This document shows, piece by piece, positions 1 through 8,606 of a DNA stretch of 64,000 nt. Origin of the DNA: Plutella xylostella (lineage: Eukaryota; Arthropoda; Insecta; Lepidoptera; Plutellidae); the NCBI RefSeq assembly GCF_932276165.1, contig NC_064009.1, forward strand, positions 9,114,001 to 9,178,000. Reading direction: 5' to 3'. The translations under genes and the position numbers were made by a program. The notes under the pieces were generated by a model. That model saw nothing but the letters and a program-made list of their open reading frames with translations, did no database searches and had not been told where the DNA came from. Positions within the stretch are counted from its first letter, which is position 1; every line of letters starts with the position of its first letter.

Positions 1-540
1 CATTCAGATGGGACCTCCTTAACGAGACCCATGCGTATAATGTTATAGGTTGGGATACTTGTTATGTAGCCTTTAATGATTAAATCCGGGTTTATAATAA
101 ACGCGTTCGCGGCGTCAGCCGAACGGAATTCGACTGCAACTCGGTTGCGGCCTACTTTTTTAATTCCGTCTTGGAGGATATTTTTTATTTTGAGTTTCAT
201 GAGAAGCTGGCCAAATTTGATCGGATGCATGTATGATCCTGCTTGAGGATCAGCCTCAATTCGCGATACGTGGACGAGAAAAGGGAACCGGTCTGTACGG
301 GAGTAGCGGGCTCGACCAATACTGGTTTTGACCGTTTTCGAGCTAACTGTGTCATCTTCGCTTGCGTTGATTTGGCGCGGACGTTTACGGTTGTTGATTT
401 CCAAATCTTCATCCTTCCCATAGGGGTTAGATAAAGGAGAAAAAGGGAGACAGGGTTCTGGTGATGACTCAAGAGGGTCGGGGATAAGTCAGGTGGAGCG
501 GGAGGAGGCCTGTCGTCGTCACCCTCCATGATGACTAGGC
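1..540 (-). mobile_element. LINE (Jockey/CR1-type) ORF1 gag-like fragment, cut by window edge
   Basis: Read on the minus strand, a frame from about 470 down to 1 has no stop and resembles the gag-like ORF1 of insect non-LTR retrotransposons. It has a region like RFPFLVHVSRIEADP followed by MHPIKFGQLL and, near the window edge, IIKGYITSIPTYN, a pattern usual in lepidopteran LINE ORF1 proteins. The likely start Met (near 529) and acidic, Pro-rich N-terminus lie in a different frame, and that frame stops near 197, so the copy seems to carry a frameshift around 430-480. The rest of the element, including reverse transcriptase, would lie left of the window. Family recognition is by eye. Confidence 0.6.
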
Positions 541-730
541 ATAACCTTTTTGTCCACTTGTTAGAAAATAATAGAGTAGGGAAACTTACCAAATACAGCA
601 AATAATTAACAATAGATCTTTATATAAAAGTAGCACAACAGCACTATATAGAATAATAAAGAAATCGAAGCAATTTAAGCAAAAGAAAGCAATTTTTTTC
701 ACAAGCACATGTGCCACCAAGAACACTTAC

Positions 731-839
731 CGACGAAAAAAAACCCATGTCACTTTCATGTTCACTCTCTGTTTGAACTTGTTCATCGTCGTCGTCATCC
801 TCATCTTCATCATCGTTTTCATTAACTTCAATTATAAAT
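731..839 (-). CDS. Possible isolated acidic coding exon
   Basis: On the minus strand an acceptor (pyrimidine-rich tract ending in AG at 841-840) and a good donor (GTAAGT from 730) enclose 109 bases. One frame is open throughout and reads FIIEVNENDDEDE followed by more Asp/Glu and Ser. No neighbouring exon could be linked. The site probably lies inside the 5' part of the plus-strand gene that starts being visible at 8607. It could be a remnant of a host exon, part of a mobile element, or chance. Confidence 0.22.
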
Positions 840-955
840 CTAAGACAAAAACCAAAAAACATTATACCTACTTTGAAGTATAATGTACTAGAGTACGCCA
901 GTCATATTAGTTCAGTGTACACCTATAATATTTTATGTTTAATTTACATTAAATT

Positions 956-1079
956 TGTGGTATATTAGCGTAAGTAGGTAGATGTAATATACCCGATGTC
1001 GGGTAGTCTGTTAACAGCCAATACACGGTTTGAACATCGCTCTCGTATTTTATTCTAAAAACTATTCCTAAACACAATA
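956..1079 (+). repeat. 5' LTR of the gypsy-type element
   Basis: This 124-bp repeat starts TGTGGTATATTAGCG and ends CTAAACACAATA, and matches 5600-5723 base for base by eye. Its boundaries follow from the match and the adjoining AAATT duplication. Confidence 0.93.
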
Positions 1080-1080
1080 T

Positions 1081-1090
1081 TGGCGACGAG
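1081..1090 (+). other. Primer binding site of the gypsy-type element
   Basis: TGGCGACGAG begins one base after the 5' LTR. TGG is the complement of the tRNA CCA tail, and TGGCGAC is typical of elements primed by Arg-tRNA. The tRNA assignment is from memory. Confidence 0.6.
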
Positions 1091-1163
1091 TTTCTTATCT
1101 ACGCGTGTTGTAAAAAGTTTGTGCAACATAATTATAAAAAGGAATTAGTGAAATTACGGGATA

Positions 1164-4100
1164 ATGGCGACAAATACAGTGTTGGGTAACAGCCTCGTGT
1201 TCGACCACCGCGCGCAGGAGTGGGACATTTTCAAAAGTCGTTTTATGCAGTACTGTCTGGCGAATGACCTCACGGAGGAGTCGGACAAGTCCGGCACGAG
1301 ACGGCGCGCCGTGCTGCTCACTGCCCTGGTGGAGGACACCTACCGCATCGCGAGGGACCTGGCTTTCCCTTCGACATTGGAAGCGCTCAGTTACTCTGAT
1401 TTGATTGGCAAATTGGACGCCCATTTCCAATCAAAGAAGTGCGTTTTCGCCGAGCGATACGCGTTCTACAGGGCTGAGCAACGTCCAGGCGAAGAGTTAG
1501 CGGAATGGGCGGCGCGAGTGCGCAGTCTAGCACAGTTCTGCGATTTCAAGACGGAGTTGGAAACTGCGCTCCGAGATCGGTTCGTGCTAGGATTGCTAAA
1601 TAAAAGCGAAAAGGAGAAGCTGTTCTCGGAAAATATCGAGACACTGACCTTCAACAAGGCGTTGGAGATAGCTCAAGGAGTCCAGTGTGCGCGCCAGGCG
1701 CTGCAGGGCGGCGGCGGCGGCGGCTCCCGGGGCGCCCCGGACGTGTTCGCGATGCGTCCAGGGGCGCCCGCTCCGACAGCGGGAAGAAAAAAGTGCAGTG
1801 TTTGTGGCTATCATAATCATGTCAAAGAGCAGTGTCGCTATGCTCAGTTTACGTGTAAAAAGTGTAACAAGCAAGGTCACTTAAGTCGAATGTGCAAGTC
1901 AAAGTCAAAGTATAACAATTTTTTTGCTACGGAATCTGACGACATCTGTGAAGGTATTTATGATATTTACTCAATTCAATGTATCAACGGTAAACCCATG
2001 CAGTTACAAGTTGTCGTAAATAACAAACCGGTTCTATGCGAGATCGATAGCGGCAGCGCCGTGTCGGTGTTACCGGCTGATTTATATAATGAATTGTTCG
2101 CACCAATTACGACTCTAAACAAATGTAACGTACGGCTTAACTGCTATAATGGAACTCAAATAACTCCAGCTGGGTACGTGACGTTATCAGTTAAATCACA
2201 AGATCAAACACAAACTATTAAGTTTTTTGTCATAAACACACCTTTATCGCAGCTTCCGTTGCTAGGCAGGGATTTTATAACTAAATTTAACTTGCATTTA
2301 TGCGGTTTAAATTGTAATAATATCAAGGAAACGAGCGATATCAGTGTAATTAGAAATCTACAAGATAAATTCTCCGACGTGTTTACGGACAAACTTGGTA
2401 CATTTAAACACTATAAAGTTAGTTTAAAAATTAAAAAGGATGCCGAGTTAAAGTTTTTTAAACCGCGTACAGTGCCTTTAGCGTTAAAGTCTAAGGTAGA
2501 AAACGAGTTGCAAAGGTTACTTGATTTAGACATACTAGAAAAAATTGATCGAGCGGAAGTAGCCACGCCTATTGTTCCCGTGTTGCGGCCAGACGGCAAT
2601 ATTCGAATTTGTGGAGATTACTCAGTTACTCTGAATAAAATATTATTCACGGATAAATATCCACTACCACGGATAGAAGATTTATTTGCCAAGTTACACG
2701 GGGGAGTAGAATTTACGAAATTAGATTTATCGCGTGCGTATAATCAATTTTTACTCGATGAACCTTCTAGTAACCTTACTTGCATAAATACGCACAAAGG
2801 TCTGTTTAGGTATAAAAGATTAGTGTTTGGGTTATCGAATGCACCGTGCATTTTCCAAAAAAACATGGAAAATTTGCTCGCCGGCATCGAAGGAACCTGC
2901 TGTTTCATTGATGACGTATTAATTACCGCGCCGAATAGAGAACTTCATTTAAAAAGGTTAGAGGAAGTACTCACAAGATTTCAGGAAGCCGGACTATGTG
3001 TAAAACCTGACAAATGTGAATTGTTTAGGGAATCCGTCGAATACTTGGGGTTTGTTATAGACAAAAATGGTCTGCATAAATCTAAAAAGAAAGTGGAGGC
3101 AATTTTAAACTGTTGCCAGCCAAAAAATGTAACGGAATTGAAATCATTTTTAGGGATGCTCAACTACTATAGGACGTTCGTACCAAATGCTTCTAGTATT
3201 TTAGAGCCCCTTCATTCATTACTAAAAAAGGATTGTCCGTGGCAGTGGGGTGATGACCAAAATAACGCATTCGAACGCATAAAAAAGGAGTTGGCGTCTG
3301 ACACGGTTCTGGCACATTACAACCCCTCGCTGCCCACGGTGCTGACGGTGGACGCGGGCCCGGCGGGGCTCGGCGCCGTGCTGGCGCAGCGGCAGCCCGA
3401 CGGACAGGAACAGGCCATCGCATATGCTTCCCGGTCTCTGTCTAAAAGCGAAAAAAATTATGCACAAATACAAAAAGAAGCTGCAGCTATCATTTTTGGC
3501 ATAAAAAAATTTCACCATTATTTATATGGTAGGGCTGAACCTTTCACACTTAGAACAGACCACAAGCCGTTAATCTCAATTTTTGGCAGTAAAAAAGGTG
3601 TCCCGGAATTAGCTGCAAACCGGTTGCAGCGGTATGCGTTGTTTTTGTCGGCTTACAACTTTAATATACAATATATTAAAAGTTGCGATAATGTGGCCGA
3701 TTTTCTTTCACGCGCTATAGAAAGTTCACAAACAATGTGTCATGAAACGACGGTAAAGGAAGACGAATCATTGTTTATAAACTTTATGTATGACGAACTA
3801 AAACCAATTACGGTCGATGACATACGAAATGAAACTCTAAACGACCACATTTTAATTAAAGTTACAGAAAATATTTGTAAAGGTTGGCCAAGAAAGAACA
3901 CTGACCCAGAACTAAAACCATTTTTCGATTGCCGACTGCAATTAACAGTTGAAAAAGGTTGCATAATGAGGGGTCACAAAGTAATTATTCCCTCTAAATT
4001 TCGCGAACAACTTTTGAACGAGTTACATCACTCCCATTTCGGGGTAGTTAAAACCAAAAATGAGGCACGGAAGCGAATGTGGTGGCCCAACATAGACCGC

Positions 4101-5402
4101 CACATAGAAGAGAAGATAGGGTCGTGCGACGCGTGCATCAGCCTGCGCAGCGCCCCGACGCGGGCGCCGCTCGCGCCCTGGCCGAGGCCGGCGCGCGCGT
4201 GGAGCCGCCTGCACCTCGACATGTGCGCGCTGCCCGGCAAGCAGCTGCTCGTGGCCGTGGACGCGCACTCCAAGTGGGTCGAGTGCTACGTCATGACGTC
4301 TACTACCTCGGATAGTATTATAGCTAGGCTATGTGACATGTTTGCGAGGTTTGGAGTGGTTCAAACTTTAGTAACCGACAATGCTTCTAATTTTACGTCA
4401 AGTTTGTTCGAAAATTTTTGCACAGCTAACGGTATTGAGCACATAACTAGTGCACCATACCACCCAGCGTCTAATGGACAGGCGGAAAATACCGTCAAAA
4501 CTATTAAAAATGGTATAAAGTCTATTTTACAACAAAATAATGATAAAACAGATTTCAATAATAAATTAAATTCATTCCTATTTGAATACCGCAACTCAAC
4601 ACATTGTACGACAGGTTTGTCACCCGCCCAGCTGTTGTTGGGCCGGCCGCTGCGCTGCCGTCTCGATCTCCTGCGCGTTCATAGTAATAATAATGATAAC
4701 ATTGCGGATGCGTCAGAGTCATTAGCTAACAAAAATGTTATTCGAAAACAGATCTTACAGCGTAAACAATACGGCGGAAAAAGGCGTGTGGACTTTGAGA
4801 TCGATGAACTAGTGCTCGTAAAATCTTATTCCCACAATGGTACAAAACATACGTGGATAAAAGGAATAATTAAAAGTAAAATAGGATCAAGAATGTATAA
4901 TGTCTTCATTCCACATTTACAATCAACATTAAGAAAACACTGTGACCAGTTACTTAAATTTAAGGGCGGTCTTTTAGAGGACAGTGTGGATGACGATGTG
5001 ACTCCAGTAGAAGGAATTTATCAGGGAGGGGATGAAGAGCAATTATTAGACAATAGCAGCGGGGAAGAAGAAGTATCAGACGACTCATTTGGGAGTTTCG
5101 ACTCGCCCATGACCTCCCCTCGACCAGCCGAGAGCGAGAGGCCACCGCGACCTACGAGCCCGACGACCCCGCCGACCACGAGCACGGAGGCCTCCAGCCC
5201 GCCCGGCGGCGGCGGCACGCCCGGGGGCAGCCCGCCCGCCGGCGCCGCTCCGTCTGCAGCCAGCAGCGCGCCCGCTGGCGCCGCAGCGCCTGCAGAAGTC
5301 AATGAACAGACGACGGAGCCTTCTCCCCCCCGCCTTTTTGATAACCCATTGCGTCATCCGAAAAGAACCACACGCAATTGTAACCCTAATTATAAAATCT
5401 AG
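1164..5402 (+). CDS. Gag-Pol polyprotein of LTR retrotransposon
   Basis: A 1412-residue polyprotein in one frame. Gag occupies about the first 250 residues and ends in two CCHC zinc knuckles (about 211-224 and 230-243). A retroviral-type aspartic protease follows with DSGSA near 295. Reverse transcriptase has FIDD near 581 in place of the usual YxDD. RNase H begins around 725 (TVDAG). Integrase has an HHCC-like zinc region (about 955-995) and D, D and E residues in LHLDMC (about 1019), VTDNAS (about 1072) and GQAENT (about 1107). A chromatin-contact-like region and a low-complexity Pro/Ala/Gly tail end the protein. No stop or frameshift is seen, so it may be functional. The start is the first Met after the LTR and primer site. 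The GC-rich patches near 1690-1730, 4130-4270 and 5150-5290 contrast with the AT-rich rest. Confidence 0.93.
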   Translation: MATNTVLGNSLVFDHRAQEWDIFKSRFMQYCLANDLTEESDKSGTRRRAVLLTALVEDTYRIARDLAFPSTLEALSYSDLIGKLDAHFQSKKCVFAERYAFYRAEQRPGEELAEWAARVRSLAQFCDFKTELETALRDRFVLGLLNKSEKEKLFSENIETLTFNKALEIAQGVQCARQALQGGGGGGSRGAPDVFAMRPGAPAPTAGRKKCSVCGYHNHVKEQCRYAQFTCKKCNKQGHLSRMCKSKSKYNNFFATESDDICEGIYDIYSIQCINGKPMQLQVVVNNKPVLCEIDSGSAVSVLPADLYNELFAPITTLNKCNVRLNCYNGTQITPAGYVTLSVKSQDQTQTIKFFVINTPLSQLPLLGRDFITKFNLHLCGLNCNNIKETSDISVIRNLQDKFSDVFTDKLGTFKHYKVSLKIKKDAELKFFKPRTVPLALKSKVENELQRLLDLDILEKIDRAEVATPIVPVLRPDGNIRICGDYSVTLNKILFTDKYPLPRIEDLFAKLHGGVEFTKLDLSRAYNQFLLDEPSSNLTCINTHKGLFRYKRLVFGLSNAPCIFQKNMENLLAGIEGTCCFIDDVLITAPNRELHLKRLEEVLTRFQEAGLCVKPDKCELFRESVEYLGFVIDKNGLHKSKKKVEAILNCCQPKNVTELKSFLGMLNYYRTFVPNASSILEPLHSLLKKDCPWQWGDDQNNAFERIKKELASDTVLAHYNPSLPTVLTVDAGPAGLGAVLAQRQPDGQEQAIAYASRSLSKSEKNYAQIQKEAAAIIFGIKKFHHYLYGRAEPFTLRTDHKPLISIFGSKKGVPELAANRLQRYALFLSAYNFNIQYIKSCDNVADFLSRAIESSQTMCHETTVKEDESLFINFMYDELKPITVDDIRNETLNDHILIKVTENICKGWPRKNTDPELKPFFDCRLQLTVEKGCIMRGHKVIIPSKFREQLLNELHHSHFGVVKTKNEARKRMWWPNIDRHIEEKIGSCDACISLRSAPTRAPLAPWPRPARAWSRLHLDMCALPGKQLLVAVDAHSKWVECYVMTSTTSDSIIARLCDMFARFGVVQTLVTDNASNFTSSLFENFCTANGIEHITSAPYHPASNGQAENTVKTIKNGIKSILQQNNDKTDFNNKLNSFLFEYRNSTHCTTGLSPAQLLLGRPLRCRLDLLRVHSNNNDNIADASESLANKNVIRKQILQRKQYGGKRRVDFEIDELVLVKSYSHNGTKHTWIKGIIKSKIGSRMYNVFIPHLQSTLRKHCDQLLKFKGGLLEDSVDDDVTPVEGIYQGGDEEQLLDNSSGEEEVSDDSFGSFDSPMTSPRPAESERPPRPTSPTTPPTTSTEASSPPGGGGTPGGSPPAGAAPSAASSAPAGAAAPAEVNEQTTEPSPPRLFDNPLRHPKRTTRNCNPNYKI

Positions 5403-5587
5403 TATTTATTCATGTAAGACCTGCTTAGGTAGATTAAATCAGATAAGATTTAGTTTTAGATTTAAGATAAGTTATTGTAATTTACAACAGATAACCAGTG
5501 TAGGTCTCAGGGTAGGTTAAAGTTAATTATGTACTTACCTACTACGTACTTACCTATGATATGATTGTTAGCATAGTTGTATTCTAT

Positions 5588-5599
5588 TGGTGGAGGGAT
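5588..5599 (+). other. Polypurine tract of the gypsy-type element
   Basis: The purine-rich stretch GGTGGAGGGATT directly abuts the 3' LTR, the position expected for plus-strand priming. Confidence 0.6.
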
Positions 5600-5723
5600 T
5601 GTGGTATATTAGCGTAAGTAGGTAGATGTAATATACCCGATGTCGGGTAGTCTGTTAACAGCCAATACACGGTTTGAACATCGCTCTCGTATTTTATTCT
5701 AAAAACTATTCCTAAACACAATA
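5600..5723 (+). repeat. 3' LTR of the gypsy-type element
   Basis: The same 124 bases as 956-1079 with no difference seen. It is followed by AAATT, the second copy of the target duplication. Confidence 0.93.
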
Positions 5724-5795
5724 AAATTATAAATAAACAATAACATACCTATCCAATACATCGTCAAATACTCTATCAGATTTATAATATTGGTC

Positions 5796-6062
5796 TTAAT
5801 TTTTTATGACATGGTCGTCACAATTTCTCCACTTTTCAGGCGAATAATTAGAGAAAAGCAACTCTAAGTCTTTTATCTCTTTATCTAAGTTAGAGTCAAT
5901 CGACGTTCTTGCGAGCTCGCCTTTCACGTACCGCCACACAAGTTCAATAGGATTTAATTCCGGGTGGTATGGGGGTAGGCGAAGCACGATATGACCATTT
6001 TCTTTCAAAATTTCATCAATTTTGTAATTTTTCTCTGTGTTTTGCTCATTAATTACTTTCAT
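5796..6062 (-). pseudogene. C-terminal fragment of a Tc1/mariner-IS630-like DDE transposase
   Basis: The 88-residue minus-strand frame contains LRLPPYHPELNPIELVWRYV, the C-terminal block of IS630/Tc1-related DDE transposases; the Glu of NPIELVW is the third catalytic acid. Nothing upstream (6063-6230) encodes the two catalytic Asp residues, so this is a truncated remnant. The gypsy-type element inserted about 70 bp beyond its 3' end. Similar LPPYH...NPIE proteins are common as repetitive 'DDE endonuclease domain' genes in insects. Confidence 0.75.
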
Positions 6063-6710
6063 TAAATCACATAAATTTTGGTTGCTTTCCTAATTACAAG
6101 AACTGACAACTGACGCACTGTCATATGGACTCTTCGTCTTTGTTGTTTACTTTTTCGTATCTGACTGCGCAGTACCAACCTTTAGCCGCGTAGCATGACT
6201 GATCCGGTACGCTGTTCTACAAGAAGCCCCTATATTGGGACTAGGGTTTCGTTTTTCCCGACCTTTTTCTGTTCCCGGGAAACGGGAATTTTTTTCAAGA
6301 TTTCCCGGGAATTCCCGGGAAACGGGAATTTATTTTAAATGCTAGTTTTTGCTATTTTCGTGTATTAAAGCACTAACAATTAAATCAAATACTTTAATAA
6401 CTCTTATTTTTATTACTCGTATAGGTAGAAAAAAGCAACAGTCAGATAAATTAACAACCAAAATTATAATGATTTGTTTTACATGCAAAATCATTTGTTT
6501 TTCTTAATTGTAAATTAAACCAAAGGTATTATGATTAACAGTTAGAAAATAATATTATTCAAAATTAATTACACTTGAGGCAATGTTTTAGAAAAATTAA
6601 TTCATTCAGCGATTTATCGCTCAACCTACTTCTTATTTTAGTTTTTTCTCTGTGTTAGTAATTTTATAAAAATAAACGCGGACACAAAACCGGGACATAA
6701 AAAAAATATA

Positions 6711-6966
6711 ATTATAAACAAACAAAAACCCGACTACACGCTAAAAAGGTGAAAACAAGTCCCAATGTTAATGGAAAGTATCGTGGGCGGGTACCACCAG
6801 AGGTTTCACCATTTAGCTGAATGTTACTTAGAAAACGGCCTTGTGTGGCGGTCAAGTTGGTCTCCGGAGTCCCCGCATGTTAATGGAAAGTATCGCACTT
6901 TCCATTAACATTGGGACTTGTTTTCACCTTTTTAGCGTGCAGTCGGTTTTTTATCTGTTTATAATT
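6711..6966. repeat. Inverted repeat nested in the hAT-type element
   Basis: The arms 6711-6782 and 6894-6966 are about 70 bp each and near-identical as inverted repeats (centre GCTAAAAAGGTGAAAACAAG). A third, direct copy of part of the arm lies at 6877-6895. This looks like a MITE or fold-back element. Class unknown. Confidence 0.65.
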
Positions 6967-7015
6967 TTTTTTTATTTGTAACTTTTTAGTTGTTTTTATT
7001 TTATGAAATTTTATG

Positions 7016-7365
7016 TCAGTAGTCGGGTTTTAGTTCATGAACATTTTTTATTTCAATAATTATGGTGTTGTTATTTAAATACCTACAATATGCATATTTT
7101 TGTAATGTGCAAATCAAGCCCATTCATTTGATACCCCACACGGCATAGTTGCAAAAATATTATTTTTTCGATCATCACGTTATGTCCTCTAGAGGGCGCT
7201 ATTTACATTTTAATGTAACGTCTCATACAACAAAATCTATCAAGCCGTTTAGGCTACAGGAGGGAACAAAGAAACAGACAAACATACATACATACATACA
7301 AACGAAAAAAAAAATATCCCGACGAATTGAGAACCTCCTCCTTTTTTTGAAGTCGGTTAAAAACA
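7016..7365 (-). repeat. Lepidopteran-type repeat ending CCGACTTCAAAAAA
   Basis: Read on the minus strand it begins AACCGACTTCAAAAAAAGG followed by GAGGTTCTCAATTCGTCGGG, the same start as the element at 30415, and contains a CATACATA microsatellite. The other end reads CCCGAC on that strand, so the ends may be short inverted repeats. I know this sequence as common in moths but cannot name its class. Confidence 0.55.
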
Positions 7366-7484
7366 TTACCGGGAATTCCCGGGAATGATATATTTTTTTC
7401 CCGGTTACGGGAATGACATATTTCCCGGGAATTCCCGGGAACGGGAATTCCCGGGAACACGGGAACGAAACCCTAATTGGGACA

Positions 7485-8606
7485 TTATACGATTTGTTGT
7501 TTTTAACGTTATTTTGTTGACGAATTATAGATACCTAATAATAATATAATGATAATATTAAAAAGGCCTCAACACCCATCCTAAGACTAATGGTCTCAGG
7601 ATCAATGATCTCATGTGGGTCGCACTCAAATTATGACAGACTATATAAGACATGTGGCCGCCTCGGCTGCGCGGCCGAGACTGCCGTAACAATGACATGC
7701 AGTGCACGCGTTGCCCACCACCCCACCCCTCCCGCTACCCGCTGTCGTCTTGGGTACCTCGTCCCCTCCGCGTCTTTCACCCCGCAAGGAGGGTCGCCAA
7801 GCAACTTGCCAATCTATAGTATTCATGTTACTGATACCTTTTGTAATATTTATGTATTATTAATGGAATTAGTATATATATTATTATTATTTTTTAACAA
7901 GTACTATTTATTTTCTACAGAATTTACACACACATACCTATCTATTTTTAAAGTAAGCTGCATTATTTATTTACTTACCATACACACTCATAACAGTAAT
8001 CACACAACACACACGTCCCATGTACCTATACTTATATATTTTTTTTTTTTTTTTGTTTGTACATAGTTAAGTAGGTTCTCGTGTACGTGACTGAGGTCAC
8101 CGAAAAGGGCCAGCTGAAAATCAGCGCTGTGGCCTTACTGTCCACAGCTCATGCTGAGCTGGTGCCGTTTCGACACTCCGGACAGCAACCCGTTGTGTTA
8201 TTGATTTATATTTTGCCTATATTTTTGTTTTTGCCTCATGTTAATTTTTTATTATTATTTTTTTGGCCTTGTTATTTTGTATATGTATTTCTTTCTTTTC
8301 TTTAAGTCTGTATTTTTCTTTTTGTTGTTGTTGCTGTCTATGTGTCAAATAAATGTTTCTTTAAATATATTAGCATAAAATATGTTGGTATGCCCGACGG
8401 CGACGATTGAAAATGCTCTTCCTATAATGCACGTCGCAATAAAATCGTCCTATTACCGCAAATCGCGATATAGTGACTTTTTAGGCGATCGGCGTGTGTC
8501 ATAAAATTTAGTTAAATAAAATAGGTACTGATAAACACCACACAAAATTTGCCAAAACCTCATTACATAAAACTGTTTAATTTAATACATACCTGTTTTT
8601 TCGCAG
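7485..8606 (+). repeat. Probable LINE 3' end (about 7560-8370), otherwise no gene seen
   Basis: The region holds a GC-rich stretch with broken frames (7570-7810), a T-rich stretch, a block around CCAGCTGAAAATCAGCGCTG (8109-8130), then T-rich sequence ending in AATAAATG (8347-8356). This layout fits the 3' part of a LINE. The remaining 8370-8606 is intron-like sequence before the first visible exon of the next gene. Confidence 0.35.

Larger units (their letters stand above)
956..5723 (+). mobile_element. Full-length Ty3/gypsy-type LTR retrotransposon
   Basis: Two 124-bp LTRs (956-1079 and 5600-5723) are identical by eye and flank one uninterrupted gag-pol frame of 1412 codons. A five-base target duplication AAATT sits at 951-955 and 5724-5728. 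A primer-binding-site-like TGGCGACGAG starts at 1081, one base past the LTR; TGGCGAC is the start used by Arg-tRNA-primed insect elements. A purine-rich GGTGGAGGGAT (5588-5598) precedes the 3' LTR as polypurine tract. Short LTRs, a single gag-pol frame and the integrase style suggest the mag/K02A2.6-like group, an inference. No envelope gene is present. Identical LTRs and an open frame point to a recent insertion. Confidence 0.95.
6242..7475. mobile_element. Non-autonomous hAT-type element with GGGAATTCCC subterminal repeats
   Basis: The left end TAGGGTTTCGTT and the right end AACGAAACCCTA are inverted repeats. They are flanked by the perfect 8-bp duplication ATTGGGAC (6234-6241 and 7476-7483), and 8 bp is the hAT signature. 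Near both ends the palindrome GGGAATTCCC and its variants recur in clusters (6275-6330 and 7370-7460). No transposase frame is present. The interior holds an inverted repeat (6711-6966) and a second repeat (7016-7365), so the 1234 bp may be a composite. Confidence 0.85.

Noticed and set aside
3193..5357. Several minus-strand and alternate-frame open frames of 60-98 codons
   Set aside because: They mirror the GC-rich parts of the gag-pol frame; composition is Arg/Ala/Pro-rich as expected for shadow frames.
7286..7302. Short tandem repeat CATA, as well as (CAGA)n at 30234 and (AAAT)n at 26117
   Set aside because: Simple microsatellites inside mobile elements; not CRISPR-like, since there are no unique spacers.
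7590..8066. 158-codon plus-strand open frame
   Set aside because: Composition changes from GC-rich to poly-Phe/Tyr with no domain; it crosses a T-rich LINE-like 3' region.
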